64,000 bases of DNA from Desulfonatronum thiodismutans (GTDB taxonomy: Bacteria > Desulfobacterota > Desulfovibrionia > Desulfovibrionales > Desulfonatronaceae), in NCBI RefSeq assembly GCF_000717475.1, contig NZ_JPIK01000004.1:62001-126000 (forward strand), in the 5' to 3' direction. Positions 25,777-34,958 of this stretch are shown here, piece by piece (position 1 is the stretch's first letter; each line of letters opens with the position of its first letter). A program made the position numbers and the translations under genes. The notes beneath the pieces were generated by a model. It did no database searches. It was not told the DNA's origin and worked only from the letters and a program-made list of their open reading frames with translations.

Positions 25777-27639
25777 TCATTCCGCGTCCAGGCAGTTGAG
25801 TTTGCGGGAAGTGGGAATTTTCGCGTGTTTGGTGAGGATTGGAGCAAGGTCCGCGGCGGGCAGGGGGCGGGAGAAATAATAGCCCTGGATAAAATCGCAA
25901 CCCTTTTCACGCAGAAACTCTTGCTGTTCGATTGTTTCCACGCCCTCGGCCACGACATTGAGCTTGAGGCTGCGGGCCAGGGCGATGACGGCGGTGGCGA
26001 TGGTCGCGCCGTCGTCCTGGAGACCGATGCTCTGGATGAAGCACTTGTCGATCTTTAAAGTGTCGATGGGCAGGTTCAGCAGATAGTTCAGGGATGAATA
26101 GCCCGTGCCGAAGTCGTCGATGGCCACGAGAACGCCCATTTGCCCGAGCACGTTCAACGCGGTCCGGGCCTGCTTGATGTTCTCCATGAGTACGTTTTCC
26201 GTTAATTCCAATTCGAGACAACGCGGAGAAAGGCCGGTTTTGCGCAGGATGCGCTCAACGGTATCCGGGAAATCGGGCTGCTCCAATTGCCATCCGGCCA
26301 GATTCACGGCCATGCAGACACGGACCCCCAATTCGTCCTGCCACTGTTTGTTCTGGCGGCAAGCCTCGTGGAGTACGAACTCCCCGATGGAGGCCATCAG
26401 CCCCAGCTCCTCGGCCAGGGGAATGAAGGTCAAAGGCGGGACAAAACCCAGCTCCGGATGCTGCCAGCGAAGCAGGGCCTCCACGCCCACGACCCTGCCG
26501 GTGCTTAGTTCCACCTGGGGTTGGTAGTGCAGCAGGAGCTGATCCGCTTCCACGGCCTTGCGCAACTGGTTTTCCAAACTGAGCCGGGCGTTGACCTGAA
26601 TGTTCATTTCCGGCTTGAAAAACTGGTAGTTGTTCTTGCCCTTTTCCTTGGCATGGTACATGGCCGCGTCGGAATTTTTCTGCAATTCCTCAGCATTCGC
26701 GGCATCCTGGGGATAAAAGGCCACGCCGATGCTTGTGGTCACCACCACCTCGTCACCCTCAAGAACAAAAGGCTGCCCCATGGCATGGATGATCTTCTGG
26801 GCGACCACCGCCGCGTCCTGGGGTGTTTCGACGTCATCCAGGATGATCGTAAACTCGTCCCCGCCCAGGCGGGAGACCGTGTCCTTTTTGCGCACGTTTT
26901 CCAATAAACGGCCCGCCACGCTTTTCAGCAGCCGATCCCCCACGGAATGGCCCAGGGTGTCGTTGATCAGCTTGAAACGATCCAGGTCCAGAAACATCAG
27001 GGCCACGGAGTGCCCGTTGCGCTCGGAACGCGTGCAGGCCTGGGTCAGCCGATCCTTGAACAAGAGTCGGTTGGGAAGATCCGTCAGGGCGTCATAGTGG
27101 GCGAGGTAGAACAGGTGGGCCTGCTTGCGCTCGGTAATGGCCCCCAGAAGGTCATGCCCGTTGCCGATGCCGGCGTACTTCCCCTGATCCGTCAGTATGA
27201 AACCGTCGTACATATGCTGCATGCCCGCGTCGATGATGATCCGGGCCAGATCGTCGATGGACACGTTCTTGTCCACGATCACCGGGCTGGCGGCCATGAA
27301 CATGCTGATGGGCTTGCGACCATGGAGTTCACGAGTGAACGGTTGACTGAACATCTCATGCAGCTTGAAACGATTGATCAACCCCACTGGTTTGTTCTCT
27401 TGAACCACGGGCAGCACCATCAGATCCGGATGGTTGCGGAAGGTATCGTAAACATTGAGTAGGGGCACGGTGGGGGCGACATAGGGAGCCGGACGCATCA
27501 GGACGCAGGCACGGGGAGAGGATGAGTCTGGGCGGCCGCCGACGCATGCCGAATAGTCCAGTGATACGGGGTGGATGTTGGGCAAAGGTGGGGAGGAAAC
27601 GTTTTTTTTCGGCATCAAATACTCGACTTGAGCGGTCAT
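25777..27639 (-). CDS. CBS-GGDEF-EAL cyclic-di-GMP protein
   Basis: Cytosolic protein of 620 residues. The N-terminal part (about 45-170) looks like a CBS pair (VLPVVQENKPVGLINR, then GFILTDQGKYAGIGNG). A GGDEF domain (about 178-345, GGDEF at 259-263) and an EAL domain (about 355-600, with VEALLRW, DDFGTGYSSL and AEGVE) follow. Both catalytic signatures are intact, so it may be bifunctional. The CBS part could sense adenine nucleotides (inference). AAGGA precedes the ATG by six bases. It is a single-gene unit. Confidence 0.88.
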   Translation of the reverse strand: MTAQVEYLMPKKNVSSPPLPNIHPVSLDYSACVGGRPDSSSPRACVLMRPAPYVAPTVPLLNVYDTFRNHPDLMVLPVVQENKPVGLINRFKLHEMFSQPFTRELHGRKPISMFMAASPVIVDKNVSIDDLARIIIDAGMQHMYDGFILTDQGKYAGIGNGHDLLGAITERKQAHLFYLAHYDALTDLPNRLLFKDRLTQACTRSERNGHSVALMFLDLDRFKLINDTLGHSVGDRLLKSVAGRLLENVRKKDTVSRLGGDEFTIILDDVETPQDAAVVAQKIIHAMGQPFVLEGDEVVVTTSIGVAFYPQDAANAEELQKNSDAAMYHAKEKGKNNYQFFKPEMNIQVNARLSLENQLRKAVEADQLLLHYQPQVELSTGRVVGVEALLRWQHPELGFVPPLTFIPLAEELGLMASIGEFVLHEACRQNKQWQDELGVRVCMAVNLAGWQLEQPDFPDTVERILRKTGLSPRCLELELTENVLMENIKQARTALNVLGQMGVLVAIDDFGTGYSSLNYLLNLPIDTLKIDKCFIQSIGLQDDGATIATAVIALARSLKLNVVAEGVETIEQQEFLREKGCDFIQGYYFSRPLPAADLAPILTKHAKIPTSRKLNCLDAE

Positions 27640-27962
27640 GGCTGTCCTTCAGCGTTCAGCTGCATTTTCTCGTGGTTTGTCAGGATGGATGGCAAGTTGC
27701 TCCATGACGCCGTTGTTTGTGGTCCCAATATCACCCTACCCGGAATCACGTGGTTACGACGAAGTTACGATTCAATGTCGGTTCAATGACAGTAGGCGCG
27801 AGGGTGTCGGGGCACGAAGCGTCGTGCCTCAACACCCCCGCGCCTTTCCTCGGCCACAAAAAAAGCGGCCCCGTACGGGGCCGCTTTGGTATTCGGAAGG
27901 GGTGACGAAACCGAACCGGCAATGCCACCGGCTCACGCGTCGTTCTTCCAGTCGGGGCTGGG
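27640..27962. other. Intergenic region with two hairpins
   Basis: This 323-base gap has no convincing gene. It holds a long imperfect stem-loop (27794-27845, arms starting AGGCGCG and ending CGCGCCT, about 24 bases each) and the terminator of the GAK operon (27858-27886). The long stem has no U tract on either strand; it lies upstream of the CBS-GGDEF-EAL start. Confidence 0.5.
27858..27886 (-). terminator. Rho-independent terminator of the GAK operon
   Basis: Read on the minus strand, a perfect GC-rich stem (AAGCGGCCCCG / CGGGGCCGCTT, 27863-27886) is followed by seven T. It lies about 75 bases after the last GAK gene. Confidence 0.85.
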
Positions 27963-28340
27963 CTAGCTCCGGTCAGTCTTGTCTACGCCGTCGGAATCCG
28001 AATCCGTGTCCTGATTTTCCGGCATTTCGATCACCGGACCGCTGACAGCCAGCGACGAGCCTTCGCTTTCGGCGTCCTGCTCCGGTTCGTCCGAGGAAAT
28101 ACTCATTTCCTGGGAAACCTCCCGGTACCAGGCCAACTCCATCTCGAACTTTTCCTTCCCTTTTTTCGAGGTAGCCTTGACCTCCACGTCCACCATCTTG
28201 TCCGGGCAAAGGGTCACGAACTGCTCGCCCTGTTGGACGCAGATCTTGCCCTCCTTCAAAGAATTCGCCAGATCCTCCAGATAGGTCACCACTTGGTTGA
28301 CGTCCATCACGCCTTTCAACTTGACTTCCTTTTTCGACAT
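27963..28340 (-). CDS. Amphi-Trp domain protein (GAK cluster)
   Basis: Protein of 125 residues. Residues about 5-80 match the amphi-Trp domain as I remember it: VVTYLEDLANSLKEGKICVQQG, then CPDKMVDVEVKATSK, ending in a hydrophobic strand with the conserved Trp in MELAWYRE. The C-terminal 45 residues are acidic and low in complexity (Asp/Ser/Glu-rich). No enzymatic motif is seen. It is the last gene of the cluster, 121 bases after the CofD-like gene. The start at 28340 is taken over a longer frame whose extra residues look non-coding. Confidence 0.8.
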   Translation of the reverse strand: MSKKEVKLKGVMDVNQVVTYLEDLANSLKEGKICVQQGEQFVTLCPDKMVDVEVKATSKKGKEKFEMELAWYREVSQEMSISSDEPEQDAESEGSSLAVSGPVIEMPENQDTDSDSDGVDKTDRS

Positions 28341-28461
28341 GGTTCGCTCCTTTGATTGTTGGTTGCTTGTTCTCTTTCCCTTGAAGGAAGAAGTATTACT
28401 GCTGGGGGTTTCAACCAATGGGTTGAGACATATCACTGGCTTGAGTCCTGGAAAAAAGACC

Positions 28462-29667
28462 TCAGATCAGGGACAACAGGCTCCGAATCATCCTATCTCC
28501 GTCCAGGAAGGCTGCCGAGGACGCGTCGGAGTTGTTTCCGACCAGCGGGATACGCAGCACCTCGACCCCATGGGCCTGAACAGCGGACACATCCACGGAC
28601 TGAGCGTAACACTCATCACGGGAATCCAGGAGCACAAGATTCAGCAGCCGCTCCACAGGCTGGGCCTCCATGCAGCTTTGGCGCAGGTAGCGCAGTAGGA
28701 TGTCCGTATTGTCCGCCAGGGTCATCCCGAACTGCTCCGGGTCCGTCCCGGTGTTGGGCACATAGACCTTGGGGCAGTCGTTCTCCGCGATGGCCTGTCC
28801 CACGCCGTCCGGCAGAAGGTTGGCGATCAGACTGGAATAGAAGCTGCCCATGGGAAAGCAGATCAGGTCGGCCTGACGGATCAGGTTGCGCACCTTCTCG
28901 CGGATGGCCACCCGAACCAGCTCGCCCTCCGTTTCTCCGGAACGAATGTAAACCCGCTTGACCCTGGCGGTGATGGGCGGCGTTTCCTTGCCCGTGAGCA
29001 GATGCTGGCCGACGATGGTCTCGCCGTTTTCCAATTCCGCGGCCAGGTGCAGATAGCGGTTCATGGTCGGTCGGACCACGCCGCGCACCTCGGCCAGCTT
29101 GGAAAAGAGAAAGACCACCGAGTCGATGCGCCGCTGATTGGTCAGGTAGCCGGCGGTAAGGATCAGGTTCCCGATGCTGGCGCCGCGCAGATCGAAATCC
29201 TTCGGCATCTTTTCCTGGAAAATGCGCAGATAATTGCGGACGATCTTGCGCATCGGGTCCGGGATGCGCCGAACCAGTGCGTCCCGCCCCGCAACCAGCC
29301 GCTCCAGGCTGTGACGCAGTTCCTCCGGTGCGGCGCTTTTGGCCAGCCGGTGGGCGAACAGCTCCCGGACTTCCGGGTTGCCCCTCACGCTCTGGTCAGC
29401 CAGGGCCATCAACCTGCTGCGCAGATCCCCCACCGCGGGCATCCGGAAAGCTTCCCGCAGCTTGGCCGAACTGCCCCCGGAGTCCAGCGGCGTGACCAAA
29501 TGAATGGAATTGTGCGTGTAACGAACCAGCTCCCGGCTCAAGGGGTTGAGAGCCGTGCCGCCGCTGAAGAACAGCACTCGCGGCCCCAGCTCCGGTGCCT
29601 TCAGATACCGGGCCAGGCGCAGTTCATCGGGAATCAGCGCGGTGCGGGAAATACGGATTTGTTGCAC
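28462..29667 (-). CDS. GAK system CofD-like protein
   Basis: Protein of 401 residues of the CofD/YvcK fold. Visible: the N-terminal nucleotide-type loop RVLFFSGGTALNPLSREL, the segment LVTPLDSGGSSAKLREAF, and GNLILTAGYL, all close to CofD/YvcK patterns. CofD transfers a phospholactyl-type group in F420 synthesis; YvcK is regulatory. No F420 genes lie nearby, so the specific reaction is unknown. Translation appears to start at a GTG (29667) with a G-rich ribosome site. It is 18 bases downstream of the HprK-related kinase. Confidence 0.85.
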   Translation of the reverse strand: MQQIRISRTALIPDELRLARYLKAPELGPRVLFFSGGTALNPLSRELVRYTHNSIHLVTPLDSGGSSAKLREAFRMPAVGDLRSRLMALADQSVRGNPEVRELFAHRLAKSAAPEELRHSLERLVAGRDALVRRIPDPMRKIVRNYLRIFQEKMPKDFDLRGASIGNLILTAGYLTNQRRIDSVVFLFSKLAEVRGVVRPTMNRYLHLAAELENGETIVGQHLLTGKETPPITARVKRVYIRSGETEGELVRVAIREKVRNLIRQADLICFPMGSFYSSLIANLLPDGVGQAIAENDCPKVYVPNTGTDPEQFGMTLADNTDILLRYLRQSCMEAQPVERLLNLVLLDSRDECYAQSVDVSAVQAHGVEVLRIPLVGNNSDASSAAFLDGDRMIRSLLSLI

Positions 29668-29685
29668 GGTGAACTCCCCCCGGCC

Positions 29686-30834
29686 TCATTCATCTCCCCG
29701 CTGCCCCAGATAATGGACGCAGGCATCGGCCACATGGTCGAAGTCTACGCCGCCCTGGGCCTCGAACACCGCGCATTTTTTGAAAATATCCAGGTAACTT
29801 TCTGGCTGGAAGCGGTACGCGACGTCGGGCCGGGGAAGGAAGAACAGGCCTGGGGATTTGATCACCGTGTCCAGCAGTTCCGGGCGTTGGACCAGGTCCA
29901 CCAACTCCAGGGAGGTCCGGGGATACTTGGGCTTCCAGTTCAGGATCACGAGGCCGACCATCCGGGCGGAGTCGAGAAATTTTCCCTGGCCGAAGCACTC
30001 ATCCAGGTAGACGTCGTGCTTTTGCTCCAGGTTCCACAGCTCTTCCGGCTCCATCCGGGAGTACGCCTCCTTCTGGGAGGCGTCCAAAAGACCGTCCAGG
30101 GAGGGATTGCCCATGATCGTTCCCGGATTGACACGGGGCAGCTTGGCCACGCCGTGCATGGTCGGACCATGCGGAAACGGCTCTGGCCCGGGGTCCTGGA
30201 TCAACAGGCGGTCATTGCTCACGAAGTCCAGGCCCCGGCGCATCATGTGCAGGGCCAGGGTGGACTTGCCCATTCCGGAAAAACCGGCCAGGGCCAGACC
30301 ATTGCCGTTCAGGGAAACTCCGGCCGCATGGCAGAGCAGGCTGTTGCGGTCCAGCATCCATTGGATGAACCGGCTATTGATGAAATTAATCACCTGGTTG
30401 TCGTTGGCCAGACAGGGGCCGACGGCCAGATGCGTTTCCCGGTCAAAGTAGAAGAGCATCCCGGTCAACCGTTTGCGAACGAGCCGCCCCTCGCCTTCCT
30501 CAACCGCCAGATCCAGATACTCTTCCTTGATCTTGGTCTTGCCCGGATCAGGCTGCTTGACGATCCACGGCAGATCTGGATTCCAAACATCCGTCTCCAG
30601 GGCGGTCACGGTCATGTCCGGAGCATCGCCGGTTCCGAAGTCCTCGCCCCGGTCCACAAAATCCGTGTAGTAGCGCGTAAGGTTCGTGACCAGCGCGGAA
30701 TTGTTCGTCCGCACAATGAGCACGCACTCCCCGAAGCGCAAACGCAATGACGCAAAAGCGTCTTTTCCGGCCCCGCTTCCCGCGACCTGTTCCAGCAGCC
30801 TGGTGCGGACATGATCCGCGGACATCCGGCTCAT
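29686..30834 (-). CDS. HprK-related kinase (GAK cluster)
   Basis: Protein of 382 residues with the P-loop GFSGMGKSTLALHMMRRG at about 190, followed by FVSNDRLLI, like HPr kinase/phosphorylase (P-loop, then SDD-type acid). No HPr or PTS gene is present, so it is a kinase-like relative with a different target. The N-terminal 180 residues are family-specific and contain no known motif. Its ATG overlaps the stop of the ATP-grasp gene by four bases, so the two are translationally coupled. I recall this as the 'HprK-related kinase B' family. Confidence 0.82.
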   Translation of the reverse strand: MSRMSADHVRTRLLEQVAGSGAGKDAFASLRLRFGECVLIVRTNNSALVTNLTRYYTDFVDRGEDFGTGDAPDMTVTALETDVWNPDLPWIVKQPDPGKTKIKEEYLDLAVEEGEGRLVRKRLTGMLFYFDRETHLAVGPCLANDNQVINFINSRFIQWMLDRNSLLCHAAGVSLNGNGLALAGFSGMGKSTLALHMMRRGLDFVSNDRLLIQDPGPEPFPHGPTMHGVAKLPRVNPGTIMGNPSLDGLLDASQKEAYSRMEPEELWNLEQKHDVYLDECFGQGKFLDSARMVGLVILNWKPKYPRTSLELVDLVQRPELLDTVIKSPGLFFLPRPDVAYRFQPESYLDIFKKCAVFEAQGGVDFDHVADACVHYLGQRGDE

Positions 30835-31706
30835 GACCGCACCCGCTTCAAGACGTGGTCCGCGAAATGCCCGGAAGCGTCCAATTCGCGGGCTTCCAGG
30901 AGGCCGCGAAACCCGCCGAAGGCCGAGACCTCGAAGATCATCGGTCCGTTCTTGGATTCCATCACGTCCACGCAGGTGAAGTCCAGCCCGAACAGGTTCT
31001 GGGCCTTCCAGGCCAGATCGATGATCTCCTTGCTTGGCTCATAGCTCGCGTACTTGCCTCCGCTGGACGTGGACGTATTCCAGGCCCCGGAGCTCTGTCG
31101 GGCATAGGTCCCGAAATACTCTCCCCCCAGAAACACGATGCCCAGATCCTTGCCCGGGGTGTCCAGCATTTTCTGGATGTACATCACGGGATTGCCCTGG
31201 GCCTGAAAGCGGATGATCCGCTCGCGACACGAAGGATCGGCCTGGATCACCTCCATGCCCCGGGCCTTGGAGGTATACAGCGGCTTGAACACGGCCCTCC
31301 CGTACGTTTCCACGGCCTCCACCGCGGCTTCCACGTCCTCGGTGATGGTGGTCGGGGGCATGGGCATGTTCCCGGCCCGCAAAATCACGGTGCAGCTAAG
31401 GCGATTGAGGGCCGAGAGGATCGCGGTCGGGTTGGAGAAGATCGGCGTTCCGTTTCGGGCCAACAGGTCCAAAAGGCTCAACCGGTCCTGCATGTCCGGC
31501 GAATAGGCCGGGCCGATCTTCTTTACGGTCAGGGCGTCGTAGGTCGACAAATCTTCACCGTTGAACCACATCCGTCCGCTGTCCAGGTCCATATGCACCC
31601 CGGCCATGTCCACGACGCGGCGAAAACCCGTCCTGGCCTCAAAAGCGTCGGCCAGCTTCTCCGTGGACCAACTTCCGGGATTGCCGATGACCGCTATCCG
31701 TTGCAT
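30831..31706 (-). CDS. GAK system ATP-grasp protein
   Basis: RimK-like ATP-grasp enzyme of 291 residues. ATP-grasp landmarks: AVFKPLYTSKARGMEVI (nucleotide-binding Lys and Gly-rich loop), YIQKMLDTPGKDLGIVFLGG, and the metal site GLDFTCVDVMESKNGPMIFEVSAFGG near the C-terminus. Such enzymes form amide or thioester bonds between a carboxylate and a nucleophile. The start at 31706 follows AAGGAAA; an upstream in-frame start is rejected as non-coding-like. It lies between the PhoU-phosphotransferase fusion and the HprK-related kinase. Confidence 0.86.
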   Translation of the reverse strand: MQRIAVIGNPGSWSTEKLADAFEARTGFRRVVDMAGVHMDLDSGRMWFNGEDLSTYDALTVKKIGPAYSPDMQDRLSLLDLLARNGTPIFSNPTAILSALNRLSCTVILRAGNMPMPPTTITEDVEAAVEAVETYGRAVFKPLYTSKARGMEVIQADPSCRERIIRFQAQGNPVMYIQKMLDTPGKDLGIVFLGGEYFGTYARQSSGAWNTSTSSGGKYASYEPSKEIIDLAWKAQNLFGLDFTCVDVMESKNGPMIFEVSAFGGFRGLLEARELDASGHFADHVLKRVRS

Positions 31707-31760
31707 GCGTGTTTCCTTTTGCTTCTGATTGAGTTTCGGGTTCGGAACCACCGGCCCGGG

Positions 31761-33407
31761 TCAATAATACCGATACCGCAGGATGTGATCCGGCACCTTG
31801 AACGTCTCCCAGGATTTGCCGCGATGGGCCAGGATCAGTTCGGCGAGATAAATTCCCCTGACGAACATGCTCGTAGCGAACTCCTCGTTCAATTCGAACC
31901 GGGTCGAGGTGATGAAGGAGCGGATCAAACCCAGAGCGAGGCGGATTTCAAAGGTCGCATCCTGGTGCTCCCGAGCGAAATGTCGGGCAAAATGCAGAAA
32001 GTGCAGGCCGACCTGGTTCAGCTTGCACCGGACGACCTTGTCGAAAATCGGAATCCGGAAGTTGGACACCAGAAACACGGACACGTCCTGGAGGTAATCC
32101 CCGTCCTTGGAGCGATGGACGTCGATGTAGTGAATGCGCTGCTCTTTCTGAGTATAGATGATGTTGTTGCTGTTGTAGTCCCCATGAATGAACACCGTGA
32201 ACGGTGTGGACACCTCTCGTTCCACCTCGCGCAACTGCTCCAGCAGTTCCATGACCGAAGGGACCTTCAGTCCGCAGAACCCCACCTGGGGCGAGTTGAA
32301 GTCCGGGTGCGCCGTGAAAACATCCTCAATACGGGAAAACAACTGTTCAATGAACGTGCAGGGAGTCTTGCCGGGCTGGAGCGTTTTCTGCCAGATCATG
32401 GTCGCGGTTTCCTGCACCAGAAAAAACGCATCCTCGAACGTCTCCTTATCGTCGTTGAAGACGATTTCCTGAAACGTGCATCCCGTCAAAAACTCCAACA
32501 GAATCGAAGCGTTGTCCCGGCTTTCCTGAAACCCGAACACCTTGGGCGTCAGGCCGGGCAGAATCGCTTCCCAGAGTTGGATATTTTCCCTTTCCTGGGC
32601 GATCTTTTTGAACTTGCCTTCCTTGAAGATTACCCCGGTGGAATCGCCCTGGCCGTCGCTGGTAACCTTGCCGATCCGGCAGCCGGAACGGGTTCCCCAG
32701 ATGGACTCGAATTCAACCTCCCGCATCGGTAGGTCGAAGCCCAGATTATCCAAGGATTCTCGCAGGGCCTGGAACTGATTAATCTTCAGCTTCTCGCCGA
32801 CCACGGAAAAAATCACCGCTTCGCCGATATTCAGCAAGGAGTCCCCCATCCGCTCCAGATACCGGAAGATGAACAAGGTGGTGATCAGGTTGTGGGCTTC
32901 CCTGCCGGATTGCAACTGGGCGATGATCTTGTCGAAATTGTGCTTGTAGAGCTTGTCCAGAATGAATTCCGTCCGGCAGATGCGCAGGGCCAGGGAGAGA
33001 TCCCGGTGAAACAGGGAGCGGACCACGATGTCCAGGGCGCTGAGAATCTGGCGAAAAAACGGTCGGTATTCGTAGCGATCCAGAAAGCGTGGATCGGAAA
33101 GATACTGGACCTGACGGACGATATTCACGGAAAAATCGCTGATCCGCTCAAGATTGTTGCTGATGATGTTCACGGCGCGGACAAAGTCGATCCCGGCCTT
33201 GTCCAGATGGGTCTGGCTATGCAGCCGTGAAAAACAGGTGTTTTCGATCACGCTCTTGAAGTTGTCGATATAGTCGTCCCGGGAGGCGACCTTCTCTATA
33301 TTCGCGGCTTCCGGCGCGACCAACACCTTCAGGGTCTCGTCCACCTGTTTGGCCACTTCCAGGACCATGAACTGGATTTTCTGTTCCAGTCCCTCGAAAG
33401 CATGCAT
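31761..33407 (-). CDS. PhoU-like and aminoglycoside-phosphotransferase-like fusion protein
   Basis: Protein of 548 residues. The N-terminal 220 are helical and PhoU-like, with repeated motifs (AVNIISNNLERISDFSVNIV and YLERMGDSLLNIGEAV). The C-terminal 300 are an APH/choline-kinase fold with the catalytic loop FIHGDYNSNNI and the metal-binding Asp in YIDVHRSKDGDYLQD. It therefore probably phosphorylates a small molecule or protein. The gene begins five bases after the short amphi-Trp gene. No signal peptide is seen. The combination of these two domains is unusual. Confidence 0.82.
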   Translation of the reverse strand: MHAFEGLEQKIQFMVLEVAKQVDETLKVLVAPEAANIEKVASRDDYIDNFKSVIENTCFSRLHSQTHLDKAGIDFVRAVNIISNNLERISDFSVNIVRQVQYLSDPRFLDRYEYRPFFRQILSALDIVVRSLFHRDLSLALRICRTEFILDKLYKHNFDKIIAQLQSGREAHNLITTLFIFRYLERMGDSLLNIGEAVIFSVVGEKLKINQFQALRESLDNLGFDLPMREVEFESIWGTRSGCRIGKVTSDGQGDSTGVIFKEGKFKKIAQERENIQLWEAILPGLTPKVFGFQESRDNASILLEFLTGCTFQEIVFNDDKETFEDAFFLVQETATMIWQKTLQPGKTPCTFIEQLFSRIEDVFTAHPDFNSPQVGFCGLKVPSVMELLEQLREVEREVSTPFTVFIHGDYNSNNIIYTQKEQRIHYIDVHRSKDGDYLQDVSVFLVSNFRIPIFDKVVRCKLNQVGLHFLHFARHFAREHQDATFEIRLALGLIRSFITSTRFELNEEFATSMFVRGIYLAELILAHRGKSWETFKVPDHILRYRYY

Positions 33408-33412
33408 GGGGT

Positions 33413-33694
33413 CTAGCCTTTTTCCTTGCCTTCAATGACCAGCGGACCGTCCACGAACATGCTGCTCTCCGTGGCCTGCTCCCAGCGAAAACGCAGAACC
33501 ATCTTCACTTCGCCGTCCTTTTTCTTGGTCTCCACGTCGAACTTGATCAGGCTTTGCGGCTCCAGGACCAGGCGCTTGTCCTTCCAGGAAAACTGCAGTT
33601 TGCCGTTCAGGAAGCCTTCGCTGAGCGCGTTGAGATACTTGCCGATGGACTCCTTGTCCTGCAAGGATTCGTGTCGAAACTTTTCATCCGCCAT
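33413..33694 (-). CDS. Short amphi-Trp domain protein (GAK cluster)
   Basis: Protein of 93 residues consisting only of an amphi-Trp-type domain: SIGKYLNALSEGFLNGKLQFSW, then LEPQSLIKFDVETKKKDG, then KMVLRFRWEQ with the closing Trp. It is a second, more compact member of the family also seen at 27963-28340. Start taken at 33694; a GTG 12 bases upstream is possible. It lies between the PHP-like gene and the PhoU-phosphotransferase fusion. Confidence 0.8.
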   Translation of the reverse strand: MADEKFRHESLQDKESIGKYLNALSEGFLNGKLQFSWKDKRLVLEPQSLIKFDVETKKKDGEVKMVLRFRWEQATESSMFVDGPLVIEGKEKG

Positions 33695-33744
33695 ATCACT
33701 TCTCACTGTTTAATGTTGTAGCCTTCAGCCTTCTTCCCTTCCCT

Positions 33745-34929
33745 TCACCCATCCAGCCGCGCTCGATACTCCTCAATGCTTCGCGCCCGGCTGGCATTGC
33801 CGACGATCAGACTTTTGCGGATGGACAGGTCGTCCCAGGCCGGCTGAACGCCGATGTCCCGATAGTACTTTTCGGCTTCGGCCTGGGCGGGGTCCTTGAG
33901 CTTTTCGGTCATGTGCGTGTCGTCGCCCATGAACACCAGCAGGGAACGGTCGTCCACGCCCCGGCTTTTGTTCTGCCGGTTGATCACGTTGACCAGGAAC
34001 TCGGTGTACTCCTGGGACTGAGGATTCCAGACCTCGTAGCCGTCCACGTCGTAATCCGCCAATAGAATCGGCCAGAACTGCTCCGGGTGCGGAACCACCA
34101 CGCCGCCGCCCAAGGCCCTGGCTTCCTCGATGAACTCAGAGGTCCGGTAAAAATAGGTCGGGCTGAAATTTTCCTTGACCATGCGCTTGACGGTCTTCAG
34201 GAACACCTGGGCCCGGTGGACCAGCGACTCGGGAAAAACATCCGCCTGCACGGTGAGGAATTCCCGGACCAGCTTGTTCTTGATCATGTCACGGGGAATG
34301 CTCTGCTCATGTTCGTCCAGCAGCAGTTGCAGCTTCTTCGCCTGAATCCGGGAAAATCGGACCACGTCCTCGTCCACCCCGGTTTCCTCGGCTGCCAATT
34401 GGAGGTAATCCTCGAACTTGGCGTTGGTGACCATGTCCAGAAAGGCGAACAACTGGCTGGACCGGTACCGGAAGGTGTGGTCCAGCATGGACTTGAACAC
34501 GTCCGCGGATTCCAGCCTGCTGGTCCGGAAATGCAGCAACAGCTGGACCTTGCGCTGAAAGCCGTGGGAATAGCAGTCCACCTCCACGCCGGAATAATCC
34601 CCGTACTCCATGAGCACATTGTGCTGGGTGGGAATGATCAATTCGCAAGCCTTGCTGGGAAAGGTGGCCTCAATCCGCTTTTGGATCAAGTCCATGGGGA
34701 CGTATTCAGGGTGCCAGTGGATGGCCAGCACCTCGTCCTGACGGGGCAGCACCTCCAGCGGGGTAACGATGCGCCGCACCTGCTCCGGGGTCAGTTCCTG
34801 GGACGTGATCGCTCGGAAGCACGCCACGTCCGTCTCGGTCAATCGCGGCGGATACTCCAAGTTCTTCACCACCACTTTGGAGTCGTCGCGTTTGACGATT
34901 TCCATTTTTCTGTTTTTCGCGGACAACAT
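33745..34929 (-). CDS. PHP-like putative metal-dependent hydrolase of the GAK cluster
   Basis: Protein of 394 residues whose identity is less clear. Histidine pairs suggest a PHP-type metal site: AIHWHPEYVPMDLI near residue 70, TQHNVLMEYGDYSG, VVVPHPEQFWP, and GDDTHMTEK near the end. The middle section (about 140-260) is helical and includes ETGVDEDVVRFSRIQ. Neither DNA-polymerase nor histidinol-phosphatase context is present. The start at 34929 follows GGGAGGA; a longer frame covers the upstream gene and is rejected. It lies within the GAK operon, 29 bases after the XXXCH gene. Confidence 0.6.
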   Translation of the reverse strand: MLSAKNRKMEIVKRDDSKVVVKNLEYPPRLTETDVACFRAITSQELTPEQVRRIVTPLEVLPRQDEVLAIHWHPEYVPMDLIQKRIEATFPSKACELIIPTQHNVLMEYGDYSGVEVDCYSHGFQRKVQLLLHFRTSRLESADVFKSMLDHTFRYRSSQLFAFLDMVTNAKFEDYLQLAAEETGVDEDVVRFSRIQAKKLQLLLDEHEQSIPRDMIKNKLVREFLTVQADVFPESLVHRAQVFLKTVKRMVKENFSPTYFYRTSEFIEEARALGGGVVVPHPEQFWPILLADYDVDGYEVWNPQSQEYTEFLVNVINRQNKSRGVDDRSLLVFMGDDTHMTEKLKDPAQAEAEKYYRDIGVQPAWDDLSIRKSLIVGNASRARSIEEYRARLDG

Positions 34930-34958
34930 CGCGTCCTCCCTTTGCTCGTGCTTTCCGG

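Noticed and set aside
29686..30834. A true HPr kinase of the phosphotransferase system
   Set aside because: No HPr or PTS genes are present and the N-terminal half differs from HprK; only the P-loop region is shared.
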